A DNA stretch of 64,000 bases from Candidatus Nitrotoga sp. 1052 (lineage in GTDB: Bacteria; Pseudomonadota; Gammaproteobacteria; Burkholderiales; Gallionellaceae): positions 1 to 64,000 of the forward strand of contig NZ_CAKMHQ010000051.1 of the NCBI RefSeq assembly GCF_927312905.1. The letters are read 5' to 3'. A model generated the notes under the pieces. It was given only the letters and a program-made list of their open reading frames with translations. It had not been told where the DNA came from and searched no databases. Positions 9,506-18,799 of the stretch are shown one piece after another. Made by a program: the position numbers and the translations under genes. Position 1 is the first letter of the stretch, and each line of letters opens with the position of its first letter.

Positions 9506-9520
9506 CCCGCCAAAAGCGGG
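9506..9520 (+). promoter_or_regulatory. Hairpin in the rpsA leader
   Basis: CCCGC (9506-9510) pairs with GCGGG (9516-9520) 22 bases before the rpsA start codon. The start itself has only a weak GGATA upstream. In E. coli the rpsA leader also lacks a strong Shine-Dalgarno and folds into hairpins used for S1 autoregulation. The same use here is inference. Confidence 0.45.
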
Positions 9521-9542
9521 TTTGTCTTGGATATCTTTATAA

Positions 9543-11273
9543 ATGAATGCTAACGCTGCTGTAGTTGAAAACGATCTGGAAAGTTTTGCCTCCCTGTTTG
9601 AAGAAAGTCTGACGCGCAAGGAAATGCGCGCGGGCGAGTTGGTCACTGCGCATGTTGTGCGCATCGATCATAATGTGGTGGTGGTGAATGCCGGTCTGAA
9701 GTCCGAAAGCTTTATCCCCGTCGAGGAATTCTTCAACGCCGCAGGCGAGATTGAAGTAAAGGCTGGCGATTTCGTCACTGTGGCGATTGAATCGCTGGAA
9801 AATGGTTACGGTGAAACCAAGCTCTCGCGCGAAAAGGCCAAGCGCCTCGCCGCATGGATCGAGTTGGAAGAGGCGATGAAAGAAGGCAGAATCGTTGAGG
9901 GTTATGTCAGTGGTAAAGTTAAAGGTGGCTTGACCGCTATGGTTAATGGCATACGCGCATTCTTGCCCGGTTCGCTGGTTGATATCCGACCAGTCAAGGA
10001 CACCGCTCCTTACGAAAACAAGACCATGGAACTCAAGATTATCAAGCTGGATCGTAAACGTAACAATGTGGTTGTTTCGCGCCGTGCGGTGCTCGAAGCA
10101 AGTCATGGAGCAGACCGTCAGGCCATGATGGAAAACCTGAAGGAAGGCGCAATCGTAAAAGGTATTGTAAAGAACATTACCGACTATGGCGCATTTGTGG
10201 ACCTGGGCGGTATTGATGGCCTGCTTCATATTACCGACTTGGCCTGGCGTCGTGTCAAACATCCATCTGAAGTGCTGGCGGTTGGCGATGAAGTGGAAGC
10301 CAAGATACTTAAGTTCGACCAAGAGAAAAACCGTGTTTCTCTCGGTATCAAGCAGATGGGCGATGATCCTTGGACCGGTTTGGAACGCCGTTATCCACAA
10401 GGTACCCGACTGTTTGGCAAGGTGACCAACCTGACTGACTATGGCGCGTTCGTTGAAATCGAACAGGGCATTGAAGGTTTGGTGCACGTGTCCGAAATGG
10501 ATTGGACTAACAAGAACGTGCATCCTTCCAAGGTGGTGCAACTGGGTGATGAAGTTGAGGTCATCATTCTGGAAATTGATGAGCAGCGCCGACGTATCTC
10601 TCTTGGTATGAAACAATGCAAATCCAACCCATGGGACGATTTTGCCTTGAATCATAAAAAAGGCGATAAGGTAAAAGGCCAGATCAAGTCGATTACAGAT
10701 TTTGGCATTTTCATCGGCTTGGAAGGTGGAATTGATGGTTTGGTACATTTGTCTGACCTTTCCTGGTCTGTGCCTGGCGAAGAAGCTGTGCGCAACTACA
10801 AAAAAGGTGATGAACTTGAGGCCGTGGTGCTGGCAATTGATGTAGAACGTGAGCGCATTTCGTTAGGCGTCAAACAAATGGATGGCGACCTCTTTAATGG
10901 TTATATCGCAACACATGACAAGGGCAGTGTAGTAAACGGTGTGGTTAAGACAATTGATGCCAAAGGCGCAACTATTACCCTGGATGGTGATGTTGAGGGT
11001 TTCCTCAAGGCTTCTGAGGTGTCTGCTGACCGTGTCGAGGATATACGTAATCATTTGAAGGAAGGCGATGCAGTGAAGGCTGTGATTATTAACGTAGATC
11101 GCAAGAACCGCGGCATTAATTTGTCGATCAAGGCGTTGGACAAGGCTGATGAAGCGGTAGTAATGCAGAAGTCTGCTCCACCTGCTGTAGACAGCACATC
11201 TACGGCCGGAACGACCAATTTGGGTGCCTTGCTCAAGGCTAAGATGGATACCAGCAAGATTGACGCACAATAA
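9543..11273 (+). CDS. rpsA: 30S ribosomal protein S1
   Basis: 576 aa with six S1 RNA-binding repeats, the usual number in proteobacteria. The repeats can be followed by their recurring endings, for example [41 protein letters not shown] and [21 protein letters not shown], each followed by SLGIKQM-type sequence. The last repeat is the most divergent. S1 unwinds and binds mRNA leaders at the 30S subunit and is essential in most proteobacteria. The gene lies between cmk and ihfB, the standard order. A long open frame on the opposite strand is a by-product of its codon bias. Confidence 0.98.
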   Translation: MNANAAVVENDLESFASLFEESLTRKEMRAGELVTAHVVRIDHNVVVVNAGLKSESFIPVEEFFNAAGEIEVKAGDFVTVAIESLENGYGETKLSREKAKRLAAWIELEEAMKEGRIVEGYVSGKVKGGLTAMVNGIRAFLPGSLVDIRPVKDTAPYENKTMELKIIKLDRKRNNVVVSRRAVLEASHGADRQAMMENLKEGAIVKGIVKNITDYGAFVDLGGIDGLLHITDLAWRRVKHPSEVLAVGDEVEAKILKFDQEKNRVSLGIKQMGDDPWTGLERRYPQGTRLFGKVTNLTDYGAFVEIEQGIEGLVHVSEMDWTNKNVHPSKVVQLGDEVEVIILEIDEQRRRISLGMKQCKSNPWDDFALNHKKGDKVKGQIKSITDFGIFIGLEGGIDGLVHLSDLSWSVPGEEAVRNYKKGDELEAVVLAIDVERERISLGVKQMDGDLFNGYIATHDKGSVVNGVVKTIDAKGATITLDGDVEGFLKASEVSADRVEDIRNHLKEGDAVKAVIINVDRKNRGINLSIKALDKADEAVVMQKSAPPAVDSTSTAGTTNLGALLKAKMDTSKIDAQ

Positions 11274-11285
11274 GGAGTGATAAGA

Positions 11286-11573
11286 ATGACCCGTTCTGAT
11301 CTTATCGCTAAGTTGGCGGAGCGTTTCCCGCAATTATTGGCCAAGGATGCCGATCTGGCAGTTAAAGTGATCCTTGATGCCATGGCGGGAACCTTGGCGC
11401 GGGGAGGACGTATTGAAATCCGCGGCTTCGGCAGCTTTGCGCTGAACTATCGTCCACCGCGGATAGGGCGCAATCCAAAATCTGGTGATAAGGTGCAGGT
11501 TCCGGCCAAGTATGTGCCGCATTTCAAGGCAGGGAAAGAGTTACGTGAACGGGTCGATTACACATCTTCCTGA
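11286..11573 (+). CDS. ihfB: Integration host factor subunit beta
   Basis: 95 aa, the usual size for the beta subunit of the DNA-bending heterodimer IHF. The sequence shows the N-terminal helices ([18 protein letters not shown]), the [13 protein letters not shown] beta region and the DNA-minor-groove arm [14 protein letters not shown] with its intercalating proline. An in-frame GTG at 11277 could extend it by three codons, but the AAGGAGTG at 11272-11279 is ideally placed for the ATG at 11286. It follows rpsA closely and is followed by a terminator. IHF would serve replication initiation, site-specific recombination and sigma-54 promoters. Confidence 0.97.
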   Translation: MTRSDLIAKLAERFPQLLAKDADLAVKVILDAMAGTLARGGRIEIRGFGSFALNYRPPRIGRNPKSGDKVQVPAKYVPHFKAGKELRERVDYTSS

Positions 11574-11639
11574 TGCCTGTCCTGAGCTTTTTGGAGAACT
11601 CAGGATAGTTTAGTCGTAAGTATTATTTCGCAGTACAAA

Positions 11640-11678
11640 AATTGGCGGCCTGTCGCAAGATAGTGCCGTCAATTTTTT
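11640..11678 (+). terminator. Terminator after ihfB
   Basis: A ten-pair stem (11640-11649 with 11665-11674, one G-T pair) ends in a run of six T. A second hairpin, TCCTGAG with CTCAGGA (11580-11586 and 11599-11605), lies closer to ihfB but has no T run. Confidence 0.85.
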
Positions 11679-11724
11679 GCTCATTCGTGCTATTGTCGCA
11701 ACGAAAAATTATTGCAGGTGGATT

Positions 11725-12012
11725 ATGCGCTATATGATTTGGTTGTTGCGTGCAGTATTGTTTTTAGTTCTTCTTGGTTTTGCCATGAAGAATGACCAAC
11801 CTGTTGTGCTGCACTATTTTTTTGGCTATGAATGGCAAACATCACTGATACTCATTCTGTTGCTGTTTTTTGCCGTGGGCGTGAGTGTAGGTGTGCTCGC
11901 CGTGCTGGGCAATATTTTTCGGCAGCGCAGGGAAATTGCCATTCTAAAACGCGAGTTGCGTCTGAAAAACAAACTTGCCAATGTTGACGATATTAACCCA
12001 GATATTTCATGA
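11725..12012 (+). CDS. lapA: Lipopolysaccharide assembly protein A domain protein (LapA)
   Basis: Small inner-membrane protein of 95 aa with two transmembrane helices (about 5-24 and 43-66) and a short basic, coiled-coil-prone tail (QRREIAILKRELRLKNKL). LapA works with LapB in controlling LPS synthesis through FtsH-dependent turnover of LpxC. The longer frame that opens at 11677 would begin inside the ihfB terminator, so I prefer the ATG at 11725 with GCAGGTGG upstream. Its position before lapB supports the call. Confidence 0.88.
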   Translation: MRYMIWLLRAVLFLVLLGFAMKNDQPVVLHYFFGYEWQTSLILILLLFFAVGVSVGVLAVLGNIFRQRREIAILKRELRLKNKLANVDDINPDIS

Positions 12013-12247
12013 ATTGATGTGTGGCAAGATAATTTCACATTGACTTCAGGCGATGGGGGATTGCGCAGTTTTCATTGATGATTTTTTGCTTACTATGCAG
12101 GACCTAGGTTTTTTTCCGGGCGAGGCATGCAATGCCCTTCCCTTCTAAATTTTCCTGACAAATAAAGTTCTGTGTAATTATCAATCGACTTATGAAATAC
12201 TCAAGCTGATTAATTGTATATAACCTTTTTAATCTGATCTGTCGTTT

Positions 12248-13423
12248 ATGGAATTTGAGCTGTGGATGTTGCTGGTTTTTCCGCTATTTTTCGGGATGGG
12301 CTGGCTGGCAGCGCGCATCGATATCAAGCAAATGTTGTTTGAATCTAGTGCCCTGCCGCGCTCCTATTTTCAGGGGCTGAACTTCTTGCTCAATGAGCAA
12401 CAGGATAAAGCTATCGAGGCATTTATTGAGGTAGTCAAGGTTGATCCACAGACGATTGAACTGCACTTTGCGCTAGGTAGTTTGTTTCGCCGCCGCGGCG
12501 AGGTAGACCGCGCCATTCGCATGCACCTGAATTTGATTGAACGCGTCGACCTGGAAGAAGACAAGAAACAACAGGCGTTATTTGAGCTGGCACAAGATTA
12601 CCTTAATGCCGGAATATTAAATCGTGCCGAAGAGTTATTTCTTAAATTACAAGCTACATCCTATGCCAATGCCGCGCTAAATTTTCTACTCGAGTTGTAC
12701 CAAAAGGAAAAGGATTGGTTCAAGGCGATCGACGTGACACAGCGTTTGACTGTGTTAAGCGGTCAACCGCATGGCAAGGAAGCTGCATTTTTCTATTGCG
12801 AACTGGCTGCCATAGATTTAACACAGCAGAAAATCGATGCCGCGCGCATCCATCTGGAGCAGGCTCTGGAAGCCAATCCACAGTCGGTGCGCGCCACCAT
12901 TATGCTGGGCGACATGGAAAATACGGCGCAGCATTTTGCAGCCGCCATTGAAATCTGGCAGCGCATCGAACAACAGAACCAGCAGTATCTGCCCTTGGTG
13001 GCTGAACGTCTGTTACAGGCTTACCGTCAGACTGGGCGTGTAGATGCAGGCATTGGCAAGCTGCAGGGCTATCTGATCAAATATCCCTCGTTGGATTTGA
13101 TGAATGTGCTGTTTGATGCCATCCTGCAACGTGATGGTGCTGAAGCGGCGTATAGGCTGGTGCGTGATGAACTGCAGCGCAACCCTACGCTGCTTGGTCT
13201 AGATAAGCTGCTTGAGGCGCGGTTGCTGGGAGTATCAATCGAACACCGTTCTGATGTGGAGATGGTGAAGAATTTGGTGCATCAACGTACGCGTACGCTG
13301 GCAATGTACCGTTGCGCCAATTGCGGTTTTAAGGCGCGACAGTTTTACTGGCATTGTCCGGCATGTCATGGTTGGGAAACCTATTCGCCACGCAGAAGCG
13401 AAGAAAACGGACTAAAGATATGA
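12248..13423 (+). CDS. lapB: Lipopolysaccharide assembly protein B (LapB/YciM)
   Basis: 391 aa. An N-terminal membrane helix (residues 4-20, with the following GWLAAR) is followed by tetratricopeptide repeats (about 45-340) and a C-terminal rubredoxin-like metal site made of YRCANCGF and WHCPACHGW (about 350-376), all hallmarks of LapB. In E. coli it couples LpxC degradation by FtsH to LPS export. The stop overlaps the pyrF start (ATGA). A 235-base gap separates it from lapA, in which I see no gene, so it may have its own promoter. The start lacks an obvious Shine-Dalgarno. Confidence 0.95.
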   Translation: MEFELWMLLVFPLFFGMGWLAARIDIKQMLFESSALPRSYFQGLNFLLNEQQDKAIEAFIEVVKVDPQTIELHFALGSLFRRRGEVDRAIRMHLNLIERVDLEEDKKQQALFELAQDYLNAGILNRAEELFLKLQATSYANAALNFLLELYQKEKDWFKAIDVTQRLTVLSGQPHGKEAAFFYCELAAIDLTQQKIDAARIHLEQALEANPQSVRATIMLGDMENTAQHFAAAIEIWQRIEQQNQQYLPLVAERLLQAYRQTGRVDAGIGKLQGYLIKYPSLDLMNVLFDAILQRDGAEAAYRLVRDELQRNPTLLGLDKLLEARLLGVSIEHRSDVEMVKNLVHQRTRTLAMYRCANCGFKARQFYWHCPACHGWETYSPRRSEENGLKI

Positions 13424-14130
13424 GCGACCCTAGAATAATTGTCGCGCTTGATTACTCAGATGCACAGCCTGCACTGGAATTGGTGGCACGGCTGGAGCCT
13501 GCGTTGTGTCGCCTCAAGGTGGGTATTGAATTGTTCACCGCAGCAAGGTCTCGATTGATCGAACAGATAATGCAGCGTGGTTTTGAAATATTCCTTGATC
13601 TGAAATTTCATGACATTCCCAATACTACGGCACAGGCATGTAAAGTTGCCGCTGAATTAGGAGTGTGGATGGTCAACGTGCATGCACTTGGGGGGCGCAA
13701 GATGATGGAAGCGGCGCGCGAGGCAATGAGCCTGTATGCCCAATCGCCTAAGCTGATTGCCGTGACGTTACTTACCAGTATGGCACAGGAAGATTTGGCC
13801 GATCTGGGAATTGCAGCTGCTCCCGCCGATATGGTGCTGCGTTTGGCTAGGCTTGCACGCGATAGCGGGCTGGACGGAGTCGTATGTTCTGCATGGGAGG
13901 CTGCTTTGCTGCGCCAGCACTGTGGAAGCGAATTTTGTTTGGTTACGCCTGGTATTCGTCCAGCCGATGCTGTTGCCGATGATCAATCGCGCATCATGAC
14001 GCCGTGTGCCGCGCTGGATCAAGGTGCTGACTATCTGGTAATTGGCCGTCCCATCACCCGAGCTGCCGATCCGTTGCAAGCATTACAGGACATTGTTAAA
14101 CAGATAAAATTTGAATCCAAATATCCATGA
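13420..14130 (+). CDS. pyrF: Orotidine 5'-phosphate decarboxylase
   Basis: 236 aa TIM-barrel enzyme that makes UMP, the last step of de novo pyrimidine synthesis. The active-site string [10 protein letters not shown] supplies the Lys-Asp-Lys-Asp type catalytic array together with the lysine in [10 protein letters not shown]. The phosphate-binding TPGIRP and the C-terminal GRPI are present. An open frame extends upstream to 13354, but the ATG at 13420 overlapping the lapB stop gives the normal N-terminus ([11 protein letters not shown]). The lapB-pyrF pairing is typical of proteobacteria. Confidence 0.97.
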   Translation: MSDPRIIVALDYSDAQPALELVARLEPALCRLKVGIELFTAARSRLIEQIMQRGFEIFLDLKFHDIPNTTAQACKVAAELGVWMVNVHALGGRKMMEAAREAMSLYAQSPKLIAVTLLTSMAQEDLADLGIAAAPADMVLRLARLARDSGLDGVVCSAWEAALLRQHCGSEFCLVTPGIRPADAVADDQSRIMTPCAALDQGADYLVIGRPITRAADPLQALQDIVKQIKFESKYP

Positions 14131-14134
14131 AATT

Positions 14135-15334
14135 ATGAATTCTGTATTCCGGCGAAATTTATTGCCCCAAACGATTCTATCTTTTCTGCCGCTGACGTTA
14201 TTTTTTCCAGTTGGTATAATTTACACTGGTATCTTGTTGTTTCTGTTTTGCTTATTATATTCAGGAGATTACCGGACGAAATGGCTGACAGTCAAAGAGA
14301 GTCCACTTTTTTGGCCTATTTTAGGTTTGTCAGCAATAACATGCTGTGCCGCAATTTTAATGGAATGGCCTCAAGATTCCTTTTGGTCTGGTTTTGTCCA
14401 CTATCAAATTTATATTATCTTGTTGTTTTTCATTAGTGTTGGGTCAGGAGATTGGCAAAGACGAGCAGTCACGGTTTTTTTTGTTGGCGCGCACTATGCC
14501 GCAACGTTGTATTACCTTAACCTATTGCAGATACTTCCAAATATAGAAATCTTCGCGAATTATCTGGTTTATCGCGGAAACAAGTCTATTTTGCTTGGTA
14601 TCTTGCTGGCAATCGCTGCTGGTTGGATGCTTTACGAAATGGCATCACTCGCTGATCGCCGATGGCTTTGGTTGAGGGTGCCAGCATTTTTATATGTTGT
14701 AATCGCTTTGCTGTTTCTCGCCAAATCGCGCACTGCCAGTTTGATATTTGTATTGTTGTGTCTATTGTTTTTTTTGAAATATCTTACAAAGTCTTGGCGT
14801 AGTGTGCTCTGGATGCTTAGTTTTGTATTGATGATTGCGGTTGCTTGGCTATCTGCATCGGATTTGCGTCTGCGCATTATTGGCACAATAAATGATATTA
14901 ATGCCTTTTCTCAAGGTCAACAAATAAGTGATGATGGAATTCGATTGGAAATGTATAGCGTCACCTCAAAAATTATTGCTGAAAAGCCATGGATGGGGCA
15001 CGGGATAGCGACTTTTTCATCCCAGTATAAAAAATATTCAGAAGGTTTACCTAGTGAAGGAACGCGTACCCCGCATAATGATTACCTGTTTTATGCTGCC
15101 GAAATTGGGTTGATCGGACTTGCTGCCTTGTTGTGGATATGGCTGACCCAATTGACTATTGCATGGAAAATTGGTGGTGCCCAAGGCATGTGGCTGGGTA
15201 TGCTGGGGGTGGCAATCATGGTTGGTGGTATGTTTAACGCTATCTTGCGAGATGCTGTATTCGGCATGCCATTCATGATTTTGCTTGCCATTCCGCTGGC
15301 TGGTGTGACGCGTAATCACGTCCGAGCAGTATGA
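14135..15334 (+). CDS. O-antigen ligase family membrane protein (WaaL-like)
   Basis: About 399 aa with ten or more hydrophobic segments, a polytopic inner-membrane protein. The large periplasmic loop and the conserved PHNDYLFYAAEIGLIGL (about 315) are the hallmark of the WaaL/Wzy_C family, whose histidine takes part in joining O-polysaccharide to lipid A-core. WaaL and Wzy polymerases cannot be separated by sequence alone. A TTG at 14111 would overlap pyrF. The ATG at 14135 is a more likely start. Its stop overlaps the next gene by four bases, which groups it with three glycosyltransferases. Confidence 0.82.
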   Translation: MNSVFRRNLLPQTILSFLPLTLFFPVGIIYTGILLFLFCLLYSGDYRTKWLTVKESPLFWPILGLSAITCCAAILMEWPQDSFWSGFVHYQIYIILLFFISVGSGDWQRRAVTVFFVGAHYAATLYYLNLLQILPNIEIFANYLVYRGNKSILLGILLAIAAGWMLYEMASLADRRWLWLRVPAFLYVVIALLFLAKSRTASLIFVLLCLLFFLKYLTKSWRSVLWMLSFVLMIAVAWLSASDLRLRIIGTINDINAFSQGQQISDDGIRLEMYSVTSKIIAEKPWMGHGIATFSSQYKKYSEGLPSEGTRTPHNDYLFYAAEIGLIGLAALLWIWLTQLTIAWKIGGAQGMWLGMLGVAIMVGGMFNAILRDAVFGMPFMILLAIPLAGVTRNHVRAV

Positions 15335-16104
15335 CGCAAGAAACTGAAAAATCAGTAACCAGGCCCTATGTCGGTACTGACGAGCGCGTCATTTTGTGTA
15401 TGAAATGGGGCGTTAAGTACGGCCCGGAATACGTCAACAGGCTATATGCGATGGTGACACGGCATCTGCGTGGGCCGTTTCGTTTCGTCTGTTTAACTGA
15501 TCGAAGCGAAGGTGTGCGTGCCGAAGTGCAGTGCTTGCCCATTCCTGATTTGGCTTTGCCAGAAGGTATTCCTGAGCGCGGCTGGAAAAAGCTTACTACC
15601 TTCGAGGCCGACCTACACGGATTACAAGGAATCGCGCTGTTTCTCGACCTTGATGTAGTGATCGTCGATGACATAGACTGTTTTTTCGAGCAACCAGGCG
15701 AGTTTCTGATCATCCACGATTGGAAGCGACGTTGGCGCATCACCGGCAATTCTTCAGTTTACCGCTTTCGCCTCGGCGCGCATGCTGATTTACTGGCCGA
15801 ATTCCGGGCTAAACAGGCTGATGTCCGACGTAACTTCCGGCATGAGCAGGCATTTCTCTCTGACTGGTTGCATCGCCAGGGTAAGATGAGCTACTGGCCC
15901 GACGCTTGGTGCCGAAGCTTCAAATATCATTGTATCCCGCGTTGGCCTAGCAATTACTGGCGTGCTCCAATGATCCCAGAGGGCGCGCGCATCCTGATTT
16001 TTCATGGCGAAGTAAACCCACCTGATGCGCTGGCCGGACGGCGTAACCGAAGGCTGCGTTACGTGCAGGCCGCGCCCTGGGTATCTGAGCACTGGACCGA
16101 ATGA
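15331..16104 (+). CDS. Putative glycosyltransferase
   Basis: 257 aa. I recognise a nucleotide-sugar transferase layout rather than a specific family. A metal-binding DxD in FLDLDVVIVDDID (about 105-116) sits after a Rossmann-like N-terminus, with KLTTFEADL upstream, as in GT8-like and related bacterial glycosyltransferases. The C-terminal FHGEVNPPD (about 228) could form part of the active site. No signal peptide or membrane helix is visible, so it probably acts on the cytoplasmic face. The four-base overlap with the ligase gene points to LPS or other surface glycan assembly. The sugar is unknown. Confidence 0.65.
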   Translation: MTQETEKSVTRPYVGTDERVILCMKWGVKYGPEYVNRLYAMVTRHLRGPFRFVCLTDRSEGVRAEVQCLPIPDLALPEGIPERGWKKLTTFEADLHGLQGIALFLDLDVVIVDDIDCFFEQPGEFLIIHDWKRRWRITGNSSVYRFRLGAHADLLAEFRAKQADVRRNFRHEQAFLSDWLHRQGKMSYWPDAWCRSFKYHCIPRWPSNYWRAPMIPEGARILIFHGEVNPPDALAGRRNRRLRYVQAAPWVSEHWTE

Positions 16105-16219
16105 AATTCCCATAAGACGTGTATGCTTTTTCCTTGAGCTGAACTTTCATCCGAATTCATGTCTACTCCATTTTTGTCCAACCTTTTTCAAATCCACGCC
16201 GTGACCGAATGGCATTGAC

Positions 16220-17167
16220 ATGAGTAACCCGACTGCGACACAGCCCACTATCGTGCGTACCGAAGTAATCGTTTCAACTTACAACAATCCGATGGCACTG
16301 AACTATGTGCTACTAGCACTGGCGGGCCAGCGCGACGCCGACTTCAGCGTGTGCGTGGCAGACGATGGATCCGATAAAGTGACGCATACGCTACTTGAGA
16401 ACTGGAGCCACCGCCTCAGCCCGATTCCGCTGCGCCATATTTGGCAGCCAGATGATGGATTTCGTAAAAATACTATCTTGAATAAAGCAATCGACTCATC
16501 ACAAGCGGATTACCTGATTTTCATCGATGGTGACTGCGTTGCTCGCCCCGACTTTATTGCCTGCCACATTGCGCGCCGCACCGAGGGTGTCTTCCTTTCT
16601 GGCGGAATGATCCGCCTGCCAGACAGGTCAACGTCGGCACTATCTGAGGAAGGTATTGGCAGTGGCGAGGTTTTTCGGCTGAACTGGATCGTCGCGCAGA
16701 TAGGGCTGCGAAAGCTCAGCGTGCTGCTCAAGGTGGCAGTATTGCCGATGGTGTTAGCGCGCAAGCTTGAGTGGCTCACGCCGGTCAAGCGCACTTGGAA
16801 CGGCGCTAACAGTTCGGCTTGGCGGCGCGACCTGATTGCAGTTAACGGTTTCGACGAGTCGTTAAGATACGGAGCCGAAGATGTGGAGATGGGTGTGCGC
16901 CTGAACAACCACGGTATTGTCGGGCAGCATATTCGCTACAGTACTTGTTTGCTGCATATTGAACATTTACGTGGTTATGCCGACGCTAATATTGTGCAGC
17001 GTAACAAGGCATATGTGCGTGAAGTGAGGAAGAGTGGTATCGACTGGACCGCTAATGGCATTGTCAAGCTCGCCGCGCGACCACCAGTGGCGGAGACTGA
17101 ACACGACCGCTCATTTTCTTCTCAGCGACAAACCGTGCATGTCACTGCAGAAATTGACAACGCATGA
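16220..17167 (+). CDS. Glycosyltransferase family 2 protein
   Basis: 315 aa, GT-A fold. It opens with EVIVSTYNNPMALNYVLLAL and has VADDGSD (about 47), DGDCVARPDF (about 98), and the C-terminal GANSSAWRRDLIAVNGFDE (about 193) followed by GAEDVEMGVRL. That last segment resembles the Glyco_transf_7C-like end of chondroitin and galactosyl transferases, with ED as the probable catalytic pair. It is separated from the preceding gene by 115 bases with no feature that I can see, and overlaps the following fucosyltransferase gene by four bases. It probably adds a hexose or hexosamine to a surface glycan. Confidence 0.85.
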   Translation: MSNPTATQPTIVRTEVIVSTYNNPMALNYVLLALAGQRDADFSVCVADDGSDKVTHTLLENWSHRLSPIPLRHIWQPDDGFRKNTILNKAIDSSQADYLIFIDGDCVARPDFIACHIARRTEGVFLSGGMIRLPDRSTSALSEEGIGSGEVFRLNWIVAQIGLRKLSVLLKVAVLPMVLARKLEWLTPVKRTWNGANSSAWRRDLIAVNGFDESLRYGAEDVEMGVRLNNHGIVGQHIRYSTCLLHIEHLRGYADANIVQRNKAYVREVRKSGIDWTANGIVKLAARPPVAETEHDRSFSSQRQTVHVTAEIDNA

Positions 17168-18180
17168 AGCACGCATCAATCGTGGCTGGCAGGCATAAGC
17201 GGAACGAGATTTTCACGCCCGGCGCAGGCTCTAATGGAGGCGAGTTCCATTTGCCGTACCGCCAGTTGCGCGAACTGTTTCGGGAATCCGGGATCGAGCT
17301 TTCAACCGCCGATATGAACATTGGCCGCGAAGTAGTATTCGAGTTGCATATCAACGCGCGGCGCCGCTTGCCAAAATGTCCAGCCTACGCATATTTATAC
17401 GAAGACCCGATTATTCGGCCACTCAACAGCGAACTGGCGCAGTTGCGTCGCTACCGTAAGGTTTTTACATCGAATGAAACACTAATCGATGGCAAACAAA
17501 TCTTGCGCTTGGATTACCCTAACGATTTAAGTCTGCGGCCAGTGCCGAGTTTTGTCGAGCGTGATTTGTTTTGCGTGATGATTGCGTCAAACAAAGCGCT
17601 GCTACATCCTCATCCCCGTAGCTTGCATGGTAACCGCATTGAAATTATTCGCTTCTTCGAAGCGCAGGCTCCTGAACTGTTTGCGCTATATGGCAAGGGT
17701 TGGGACATCCCGGCGGTGCGCCCTGGCCTAACAGGACGTCTTATCAAGCGTGTGAATGAATGGCGTGCCAGCATTGCTCCCAGCCGACCATTTCCGAGTT
17801 ATCGCGGGACGGTTTATACAAAATCAGAAGTTTTGGACCGCGCCAAATTCTCAATCTGTTACGAGAATTCACGCGGCAGCCCAGGCTATTTGACCGAGAA
17901 AATCTTTGATTGCTTTACCAGCGGCTGCATACCGATTTATATCGGTAGCACTCACAGAACAGCGCTCGTTCCAGAGGGTTGCTACATCGACGGCGATCGT
18001 TTTAATAGTCCTGCTGAGATGTTACATTTTTTGCAATCAATCGACGCCGTCAGCCACGCGCGCTATCAAGCTGAAATCCATCGCTTCCTGGCCGGACCAG
18101 ACAGCGTGCGCTTTACCAACGCGCACTTTTGCCAATCGCTGGTGAACGCTGTAATGGCTGATTTCATGGTGGAAGGTTGA
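17164..18180 (+). CDS. Glycosyltransferase family 10 (fucosyltransferase-like)
   Basis: 338 aa. The family-10 signature is clear at about 232-260: FSICYENSRGSPGYLTEKIF followed by DCFTSGCIPIYIG, which binds the nucleotide of GDP-fucose in alpha-1,3/1,4-fucosyltransferases. The N-terminal half is less conserved and would hold the acceptor. GT10 enzymes are known from Helicobacter and from eukaryotes, where they build Lewis-type structures. In environmental bacteria the true donor may be another GDP-sugar. The start overlaps the GT2 stop. A hairpin without a T run follows at about 18199-18229. Confidence 0.88.
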   Translation: MKHASIVAGRHKRNEIFTPGAGSNGGEFHLPYRQLRELFRESGIELSTADMNIGREVVFELHINARRRLPKCPAYAYLYEDPIIRPLNSELAQLRRYRKVFTSNETLIDGKQILRLDYPNDLSLRPVPSFVERDLFCVMIASNKALLHPHPRSLHGNRIEIIRFFEAQAPELFALYGKGWDIPAVRPGLTGRLIKRVNEWRASIAPSRPFPSYRGTVYTKSEVLDRAKFSICYENSRGSPGYLTEKIFDCFTSGCIPIYIGSTHRTALVPEGCYIDGDRFNSPAEMLHFLQSIDAVSHARYQAEIHRFLAGPDSVRFTNAHFCQSLVNAVMADFMVEG

Positions 18181-18350
18181 CCCGCGCAGGCATAAAACGC
18201 TTGTCCGTAAATATTACGACAAGGCGCTCTAAGTAGGGTGGAAAATCAGGTGGATTATGTGAGTTTTGTTAAGTCAGTCAACGTTGTTATGGTGCTATGC
18301 GTTTTTGATGAAAGGGCGGCTTCGTCGTTCATTTTTGCAAGAGGGCTATA

Positions 18351-18665
18351 ATGAAAAAATTGCTACTGGCGTTTATTACATTTGTTATTTCAACCAGCAT
18401 TGCGATGGCTGCTGTGAACTTAAATACGGCCACAAAGGATGATTTAGATAAAGTTAAGGGTATAGGCCCGGTGAAGGCTCAATCGATCATTGATTACCGC
18501 AAGAAAAATGGTCCATTCAAGAGCGTGGATGAATTGGAAAATGTTAAAGGTTTTGGTAGCAAGTCGGTAAAAAAAGTACGTTCAGAATTGACTGTGAACG
18601 GTGTTACCAACGCCAAGCCAGCTGCAGTTAAAGCAACCGACAAAAAAAATGAAGTTAAGAAATAG
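18351..18665 (+). CDS. ComEA family helix-hairpin-helix DNA-binding protein
   Basis: 104 aa. An N-terminal signal peptide (MKKLLLAFITFVISTSIAMA) is followed by a double helix-hairpin-helix module: NLNTATKDDLDKVKGIGPVK, then FKSVDELENVKGFGSKSVKK. The lysine-rich tail has no fold. Periplasmic ComEA binds incoming DNA and ratchets it through the outer membrane during natural transformation. This short form lacks the membrane anchor of Bacillus ComEA, as is usual in Gram-negatives. A GAGGG precedes the ATG and a strong terminator follows. It is a single-gene unit. Confidence 0.9.
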   Translation: MKKLLLAFITFVISTSIAMAAVNLNTATKDDLDKVKGIGPVKAQSIIDYRKKNGPFKSVDELENVKGFGSKSVKKVRSELTVNGVTNAKPAAVKATDKKNEVKK

Positions 18666-18713
18666 TTTGTAGCTGAGATTCTCTTTACGGCTGCACCGTT
18701 GTATAAACAACAA

Positions 18714-18744
18714 CCCCGTCTGGCGTGAGCTTGACGGGGTTTTT
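18714..18744 (+). terminator. Terminator after the comEA-like gene
   Basis: CCCCGTC (18714-18720) pairs with GACGGGG (18733-18739) around a 12-base loop and is followed by TTTTT. Confidence 0.92.
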
Positions 18745-18799
18745 ATTTGTGCTTGTATGTAATGGTAAAATAATGCATTAAATTTTAGGAACATCATAG

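Noticed and set aside
9537-10748. 403-codon open frame on the minus strand across rpsA
   Set aside because: It is antisense to rpsA, has no family resemblance, and results from the codon bias of the real gene.
11677-11724. Sixteen extra residues on LapA
   Set aside because: The start would lie within the ihfB terminator. ATG 11725 has a proper ribosome binding site.
18199-18229. Hairpin after the GT10 gene as a terminator
   Set aside because: The stem is reasonable with bulges, but no T run follows, so I do not list it as a terminator.
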